Part shown: one piece after another, positions 56,959 to 64,000 of the stretch
Numbering within the stretch: the stretch's first letter is position 1
Layout: each line of letters opens with the position of its first letter
Source: Sesamum alatum
Taxonomy: Eukaryota; Streptophyta; Magnoliopsida; Lamiales; Pedaliaceae
Direction: 5' to 3'
DNA: 64,000 nucleotides
Assembly (NCBI GenBank): GCA_034509735.1
Contig: JACGWO010000006.1
Span: forward strand, 5,657,001-5,721,000
The notes under the pieces: generated by a model
What the model was told of the DNA's origin: nothing
Database searches by the model: none
Seen by the model: the letters and a program-made list of their open reading frames with translations, nothing else
Translations under genes and position numbers: made by a program

Positions 56959-58605
56959 CTAGTTAGTACCCCGTGCCAAGGCACGGGAGAATTGTATTTT
57001 CAATAAAATAAAAAAATAAATTTATAAATAATTTAAATTTTGAAATATAAAAATAAATAAACAATAAAGAATTAAAAACCTAAAGTTAAAGTAATTAATA
57101 AGTATAAAAATACAAATTTGTATTGAATATAAAAATGAAGTTAAACATTTTACTAACTTAAATGATAAGTGAACTTTTTTGATAAAGGTAAACAATGAAT
57201 ATGTGCTTTAAAATGAATAATGAATATGTGCTTCAAAATAAAAGTAAATAAGGTAAATAATTACCTCAATAAAAAATACTTTATTTCATTAAGTGGTAAA
57301 AAAAAATCAAAAAAGGCTACCATAGAGCAAGCATGTACTTTAATAATAAATAAATAATACAAATAATTTTAATTTTAAAACAAAATGAGTATTCAATAAA
57401 TAATTCAAAATTAAAATGATTAAGAGAAGAGGACAAATAGGAGGAATTCGTGATTTTTGAAATATCATATCAAATCCTTGATTAACAATTTTTTAATTAA
57501 TGCATTTCTTTTGTGCAAAAATTAATAAAATGAATTAATAATGTTAGATATTCAGGAAAAAATAATTAAAAAAATTAAAGAAATTGTGTCTTATTGAAAT
57601 ATAAAAATACAGAATAAATATTGAACTTATCAATGATTGAATTATAAATCATTGGCATTACCATTGATATGAATATGTACATGTTTTCACCGACGATTGC
57701 AAAAAATAACTCTGTCAAATTTTGAAATTCTCACTTAAGATATAAGTAAAGGAAAAAATATGAAGGTGGAAAGAGAAATTTACATGCTAGTGTAGCGTAA
57801 GATTTCACAGCCTTGTGATTTACTTTTGTAATGCTTTTGTATACCCATTATTTATAATATTACAAACTTTTTATTTTGAGTAATTTTGAATTTCGAAAGA
57901 TAATAGTAGATCAGTTTTATAAAATTGACTTATCCTTATCATTAATGAAAGTTTTAAAAATATTTAAATTTTCTAATTGATAATCATGAAGTGATTCTCC
58001 CTATGATGATTGGAATTTTTTTGAATAAACACGAATAATTATAAAAGAAGAAATTATTATATTGTCAATAAATGTAATATTTTTTTTATATAATATTAAT
58101 CTATAGTTTTTTCATATTATTATTATCTATACACATAATATTTAGATATTTTTAGTTTATTATGTATCAAATATTCAATAGTCATATCACTTATAGTATC
58201 TTATACAAAATATCATAAATTAAATATTATGGTTATATTATAAAAAACTATAATTATATAACGAATAATATTCAGACAATATTTCATATTATTGGATATA
58301 ATGAACAATAATTATTATTTATATTAATGATATTTTTAATCAAATGAACTTTTATTTGTTTGATAAATATATATATATGTATTTTAATAAACATGTTTTT
58401 ATATACTTTAAAAAATAGATAAACAAATAATATTGATTAGAATATTTTGGATAAGTATATATAAATATTTTTTTTTCTTTTTATCTAAAAACTTGTAAAT
58501 TTTTATTTGGCGGAATGGGGGTCATTGAGGTTGTCCACATCTACGTATACATGGCGCTTAGCTGAATAGTTTCAATTATTATATTTTATTATATATAGAT
58601 ATAGA
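56959..58605 (-). mobile_element. Non-autonomous Helitron (1.65 kb)
   Basis: Read on the minus strand, the 5' end is A|TCTATATCTATATATAATAA at 58605. The 3' end has a hairpin (CCCGTGCC-tt-GGCACGGG, about 56968-56987) followed by GTACTAACTAG and T (CTAG at 56959-56962). This satisfies the Helitron signature (5' TC, 3' hairpin plus CTRR, A/T insertion). There is no Rep/helicase ORF. Confidence 0.68.
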
Positions 58606-58925
58606 TAAAATATAACTAATAAACAATTCGGATACGTGTATAATAATTTATCTTTATCCAAAAGATTTATAATCTTTTTAAATAAATGAATAAGTAACAT
58701 TCTTCAAATTTATTTTTATATCTATTAGTTTTTATTATTATTATCACATTACATTTTAATTTTTATATAATTAGTCATTGTTACATTATAAAATTAAATT
58801 TGATTTATACTTTTTATTTTATTAACTTTTTAAAACTATTTTGTATCTCTTCGAAGTTTATTTTACCTTGTAAGCAAATATATTTTATTTTTATTTAAAT
58901 TATATAAATATTAGATTACTTGATT
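58606..58925. other. AT-rich spacer between two Helitrons
   Basis: Nothing recognised. Confidence 0.5.
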
Positions 58926-59595
58926 TTAGTTAATACTCCATGCCAAGGCACGGGAGAATTGTATTTTTTTAAATAAGTAAATAAAATTATACATAATTTA
59001 CTTTAGAATATAAATAAATGATAAATAGTTTATAATTAAAGTAATAATAAGTATATAGATGCCAAAATATGTTGAATATAAAAATAAATTTAAATTATTT
59101 TACTAACTAATAATGAGTGAAACTTTTGAATAAGAATAAACAATGGTATAATTATTAATATGCAAATATAAACTAAGCGATACTTTTTAAAGTGGTAAAA
59201 TAAAATTCAAAAAGGTTATAGAAATATATCAATCAATGTTGCAGGATTATGTGTTCAAAAAATAAATAAAAATGATAAGTAATTCAAACTTTGAAATAAA
59301 ATAAGTAATTGATAAATAATTCAAGAATCAAATTTAAAATAATCCATAAATATAAGAATATGAAATTATTATTTACTATCAGTTTTTTTTAAAATTATAA
59401 TTACTAACCAACTTATCTCAAATTTTTTTTGAATCTTTTGGATAAAGACAAACAATCTTATACTTATCTAAATGTAAATAAAAGAAAGTAGTATTTTCTT
59501 ACATGGCACAATAAAAATCAAACAAAATATCCAAGTAAGCATATATATGGCACTCACTTGGATGACCTCTATATTTCTGTTTTATTATATATAGA
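58926..59595 (-). mobile_element. Non-autonomous Helitron (0.67 kb), related to its neighbour
   Basis: On the minus strand it starts A|TCTATATATAATAAAACAG (59595) and ends with hairpin CCCGTGCC-tt-GGCATGG then AGTATTAACTAA (CTAA at 58926-58929). The ends and parts of the body resemble the 1.65-kb element (gcacgggagaattgtattt in both). The base after CTAA is A rather than T, a small departure. Confidence 0.62.
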
Positions 59596-59831
59596 TTAAC
59601 AATGAATATACGATAATTATCAATTATAATTAACTAATAACTACTATTATAATAGCCCAACAATTACTAATAAAATAGACTAATACCCACACATTCATGG
59701 GACTCGATAGCACCAACTACTATTAATTATGATCCTAACTTTGAGTTTCAATTTTACCGACTAAACTATGCCTTATGGGCGATATGTGGGAAAGGTAACT
59801 AGTGCTCTATCGCGAGATTACTTACCTAACC

Positions 59832-59873
<42 letters not shown>

Positions 59874-61028
59874 AATACAACGATATTATTAAACAATCAA
59901 CAAACTATTACAATGTTCAGTGCGCAGTATTACAACAATATTTCTAAAGTTATCAACAACTTCAAAATAAACAAAAAAACAATATACACATACTACTATA
60001 AAAACAGACTCTATATCTATATTGTAGGTTCGAACTTATAATCTCTTGATTGTGAGATGTCCATTATTATAATTTTTCTATAATTAATTATAAATTCATG
60101 AATTGCATTTTTTATAATTAATTCTAAATTCATGAATAAATAACATTAAAAAATAATTTACATGGGTGTTTGAGCGGTTGATTGGGCCATATCCTTATAG
60201 TGGTCCCTGTATTGAGGTACTAATTAGATTTTGGTCCCTCATGTTCCGCTACAACAAAACCAAAACTAAGATTAGCGATAAAAAAATTAATTAATAATTT
60301 TAATATCATCACTACTTATATATATTTATTGATAAAAATGTTTATTTTGTCACAATAATAAATTTTATAGAATAAATAATTATTATTATTTTATAATAAT
60401 TGTTATTAACAAGATTAACGAAAAATAAAATTGCTCAGTGACACATGTATTTAATGGCAACTATATAAAATATTTTTTTTTACTAATAATTATATAGTGA
60501 AAAGATAAAAAAATATTGTAACTTAATATATAACTTTAGTAGCAATTTTAAAATTCACACTAGATATTTTGTCATTAATATGGTATTTTTTATAGTGGTA
60601 CCTATATAAATTAGTTTCTATTTTTGGAAAAGTTGGTCTAGCCGTTAGTTTGGCCGTTGAAGTTAACGGCAACTCCATGCCAAATGCATATGGGGCCAGT
60701 TTGGAAGGAAAAAATGGTCATTTTGCCCACATATATGACCAATAGGTGGTCCTATGAAATGAGGAAATGGTTATTTTCTCATTTCTTCAAATTTTGTTAA
60801 TGATTTCCCTGATTTTGGTACATTTTTGCTGGAAAAAAAAATGCGTACAACCTCTTCCAACAAGTATACAAAATCATAAAAATCAAGAGACAATCAAAAG
60901 ATACAATTACAAGATAATTGTGGATTGATCTTTCTGTCAAAACTTCTTGGACTACCATAAATCCGAGCTGAAGATTTAATAGGAAGATCAAATCTTCTAT
61001 TTTTCTATCCAAATTTGCATTTTTTCTT
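59596..61028. other. Intergenic sequence with simple repeat and MITE scraps
   Basis: No gene. A (ta)n run is at about 59836-59870. At 60249-60597 an insert runs from cgctacaacaaaacc to ttttttatagtgg, possibly a small CACTA-like element, but without matching flanks. The ORF at 60797-61012 is not recognisable. Confidence 0.45.
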
Positions 61029-61765
61029 TTATTGCATTCCTCTAGATTTCTTTTTTTGCACTTTTTTATAATTTTCAGGTTCTATGACCATGAATTGACA
61101 GGTATCATAAATTTCACTCAAGCTTCTCATTTTCGATGGAGGAGATTCTGAATCTGCATTTGAAATTCCTCCTGTTGGAGTAGAAGGAGTTGATTCATTT
61201 TGGTCATCATTTTCTTCATGGCTATTTGCCTGCGAAAAATTGAATGAAAGATTCTGCACTCTCTTTTCTTTCAAATCCCAAGCTGCACTTTCGTGAAAAT
61301 AACATCTCTACTAACAATTAACTTGTTAGTATTCAAGTTCAAAAGATGATATCGTTTAGTATCAGATGAGTAACCAATGAAAATGCATTTCTCACTCTTT
61401 TCATCAAACTTTGTTCTATTTTCAGCAGGAACATGAGCATAACAAATGCAAACGAAAACTTTAAAGTGACTTACAGGGTTTAAGTCCAATCTATGCTTCA
61501 TAAGGAGTTTTGTTCCTTACTGACATTGTTAGACATCTGTTGAGAATATAGACCGTTGTATCAATGACTACTGCCCAAAAACTTCTTGGAAGTCCCTTAT
61601 CATTAATCATGGTTCTTTCCATCTCACAAATGGTCCTAATCTTACGTTCTGCAACTCCGTTCTGCTGAGGAGAGTAACCTGTTGTGAGTTGTTTCCAGAT
61701 CCCTTCATCTTTGCTATACGCTTCAAATTCTCGAGGTATATTCTTGCTTACAGTTTGATGCCTAG
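61029..61765 (-). pseudogene. Copia integrase / post-integrase fragment
   Basis: On the minus strand from about 61765: a TTGYSPQQNGVAERKIRTIC integrase string, MINDKGLPRSFWAVVIDTTV, an in-frame stop in PYEA-stop-IGLKP, then VSHFKVFVCICYAHVPAE, KSEKCIFIGYSSDTKRYHLL and IVSRDVIF (61271-61501). A frame change leads to MRSLSEIYDTCQFMVIEPEN (61029-61274), the linker before RT, where it ends. A truncated Copia copy just downstream of NLR-D. Confidence 0.82.
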
Positions 61766-62005
61766 TTTGAATGATTCATTTTGAAAACAAAGATTTTTTA
61801 GCAAAGTTCAAGATTTCAATTAAAGCAATATCGTGGTTCAAAGAAATAGATTATAAGAAACATAGAGATGTACAATGGAAAACACCAGTACCAAAATCAA
61901 GACCCATAAATTTAAGAAACACAAAAACTAAAATTGTCCAGGAACGAAAACCAATTTGTTATAATTTTATTCAATCATGAAAGGGAAAATGATCTCAATA
62001 AATAC
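61766..62005. other. 3' flank of NLR-D
   Basis: Non-coding. The Copia relic begins about 240 bp beyond the NLR-D stop codon. Confidence 0.5.
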
Positions 62006-63742
62006 CTATTCATTTGCTCTGATTTCATGAAGATAAACTAATCGTATGTGTTTGATTTTGTGATAATCTTCTCTTTCTTTATAGTCTACCACTCGTGCCC
62101 TGTCTATGAACTCTTTGGACATGTTATTAATCAACAAACTTTCGAGAGTAGTAATGAATTTCAGTCCATCTGGAATCATCTTCAATTTTTTGCATTCAAT
62201 AATAGATAGATGAACCAGATTGGACATTGCTCCTTCCTCCACTCTCCACTCCTCTAAATTGTCCAAGTGAGAAAGGCAAAGATTTTTGAGTTGAGGAAAT
62301 CCAGCTGCCCGACAAACCATCTCTCTGCCCACATATGCGCCATCCCACAATTCAAGATTTCGCAACATGGGAAGCTTCTCCAGTATTCCCATTGGGTCTT
62401 TCTCCATATTAGAATGCCAGAGTACCAAACTAATCAAATTACGATACAACTCAAATTCATACACGGGTAATACAATCACACAACGCCAGGTTACCAACGA
62501 ACTTAGCGAGCGACACATGAGCATTTTCCTGGCAAGATCTGGGCCTTCTTCCCAACCCATATTGCAATCATCATTAATATGAAGTTGTATCTCACGAAAT
62601 TGGTCTTGGTGATCCAAAATGTGATCAACAATCGTGGAAAGACTTTCATTCTCGGTAACATCCCCATGGAATACTTGAAGCTTCGATAGTTTAAGGAGAT
62701 GAGTAGTTTCATCCAACTTACTACTGAATCCAATCAAAGTCTCCAACTCATTCAGCCCCTCGAATTTCAATTTTCCACCACCAATAATACTCCTACGAAA
62801 TTCAAGTAAAAATAGATGCCTCAAGCGCCTTATTTTATGGATGGAATTAGGTAATGCAAGATCACAATCTACTCGTAGATCCAACGATCGCAAGCATAGT
62901 AGTTTGCATACAGATTTTGGCAACTCATCCACCTCGCTATCTTTTATACTCAAGTGCTTCAGTAGGATCAATTTTTCGATGCCCTCGGGCAATTTCTTAT
63001 TCTTAAATCGACAACCTTCCAATATTAAGATTTTGAGCAATTTGAACCTTTCTAAATTGATACCCTTGAAGTCGCTCTTTTGCCTAAACTTCCCAAGTAA
63101 TAAAAGAGATCGCAAATTTTGATATTTCCTAATGTAATCATCCTCCAATACATCCAAATGGACTGCTAGCCTACACATTGAAGATTCATCTTGTTCTCCC
63201 GTCTGCATATCCACAACCTTCAGAAATTCTTCTTCTTTTGCCTTTGACAAGCAATGCTCTCTCATCAGATCATGAAGCCGACATGATTCAAACTTATTAT
63301 ATATCGACCTTTCATCCATTTTTACTTGAATCATACACCTATTTGCCAGCTCAAACAAATAGCGCTCAGCGACATCTCTCAGAGTTTCTCCTCTTCCTCT
63401 GTATGTAGTTTCAGCCATCCATATTAAATATAGTTTCTCTGTATGTATCTCTTCGTCCTCGGGAAAACATCCTAAGTACATAAAAACATGGTTTCAAGTT
63501 GTAAGGGAGAACATTGTAACTCAACTCCAATATTTGAGCAACTCTTTGATCTTTTTCCACACCTTTCCCACGTTGTAGATACGAATCGATATTCTTACAA
63601 ACCTTCTCCCACTCAATTAAAGTCGTTTCATGTCGCAAACTTCCTCCAATAACTGAAACAGGTAGTGGTAGACACCCACATTTCCTTACAATTTCCCTAC
63701 CAGTTTCTTCCAACAACTTTAATTCAGTTACCCTAGTTAGGT
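62006..63742 (-). pseudogene. NLR-D: CNL exon 2 with one frameshift, exon 1 beyond the edge
   Basis: On the minus strand exon 2 starts at 63742 after acceptor aatgcag and reads DLTRVTELKLLEETGREIVR, identical to NLR-C at its start, through CGCLPLPVSVIGG and NLKPCF. Around 63481 one extra base (tacataaaaacat here against tacaaaaaacat in NLR-C) shifts the frame; the old frame runs on to a stop at 63411. The other frame continues from YLGCFPEDEE through RLHDLMREH, LRRs (LPKSVCKLLCLRSLDLRV) and the YHKIKHIR tail to 62006. A 4-residue deletion follows WMAE. The intron continues past 64000, so the coiled-coil/P-loop exon is expected within about 1.5 kb to the right. Confidence 0.94.
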
Positions 63743-64000
63743 CTGCATTACACAATATAAGCAGATGTAAGTTACTTAGGTTTGTTAATTAAAAAGATTA
63801 GGTCTAAAATGAATGATTTATTACCACTTAATGTGTGTGCAAAATCTAAATTATTATCGTATTTAATTGTTTAATTAAGTGAAGGGATGATAATAAGTTG
63901 AATAAGTTATCAAAACTACTAAATCGTTTAGCTTTTAAATGTGTTCGAGTTTGGGTAGCAAAATACTATAGAGAAAATCAAGTGATCAAAGAGAAGGTTA
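63743..64000 (-). other. Intron of NLR-D running off the window
   Basis: Matches the intron of NLR-C next to the acceptor (gatgtaagttacttaggttt, aaaagattag), then diverges. No donor site is expected inside the window if the intron length resembles that of B and C (546 and 583 bp). Confidence 0.7.

Noticed and set aside
59836..59870. (TA)n run as a regulatory site
   Set aside because: Simple microsatellite with no gene nearby.
60249..60597. Possible CACTA-like MITE
   Set aside because: Ends are only roughly complementary and no 3-bp duplication flanks them; mentioned under the intergenic entry only.
61771..61980. 69-aa plus-strand ORF between Copia relic and NLR-D
   Set aside because: No domain, AT-rich and overlapping the NLR-D 3' flank.

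Overview
The window is nuclear DNA from a flowering plant, almost certainly a eudicot: AT-rich intergenic sequence, plant introns, coiled-coil NLR (CNL) resistance genes, and plant-type CACTA, MULE, Helitron, L1, SINE, Copia and Ty3/Gypsy (Tat) elements. The NLRs look asterid-like to me, but that is only an impression.

The host genes are a small cluster of one CNL subfamily built from two coding exons (about 1,006 bp for the coiled coil plus most of the NB-ARC, then about 1.75 kb for the end of the NB-ARC plus LRRs, with a phase-1 intron). NLR-A (5215-6923, minus) is an exon-2 relic with two nonsense codons. NLR-B (20687-23987, plus) is complete apart from a single +1 frameshift in an A8 run. 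NLR-C (36347-39698, minus) is intact and predicts 922 aa. NLR-D (62006-63742, minus) has exon 2 with a +1 frameshift, and its first exon would lie beyond the right edge. The upstream blocks of B and C are alignable, and a further upstream block at 54.86-56.9 kb has no gene attached.

The rest is mostly transposons, several with borders that can be read directly. They include a MULE carrying a GC-rich insert (4069-5190, 9-bp target duplication); a tRNA-derived SINE in the NLR-A intron (6960-7239); an L1-type LINE upstream of NLR-B (14302-19833, 18-bp target duplication, with empty sites elsewhere in the window); and an internally deleted CACTA element (25807-31018, TCA target duplication, GGAACGGT subterminal repeats). 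There are two Tat-lineage Gypsy elements arranged tail to tail, one on the plus strand from about 40.9 kb and one on the minus strand ending near 53.5 kb, each with an antisense ORF of the PF04195 type. There are also two Copia relics, four Helitron-like termini, several MITEs and long inverted repeats.

The picture is a resistance-gene cluster that grew by duplication and was then colonised by transposons. One member keeps an open frame. I see no operon-like or wholly new protein system. The most unusual points are the GC-rich MULE cargo, the tail-to-tail Tat pair with a clean spliced antisense gene, the orphan NLR upstream block, and the MITE in the promoter of the only intact NLR.
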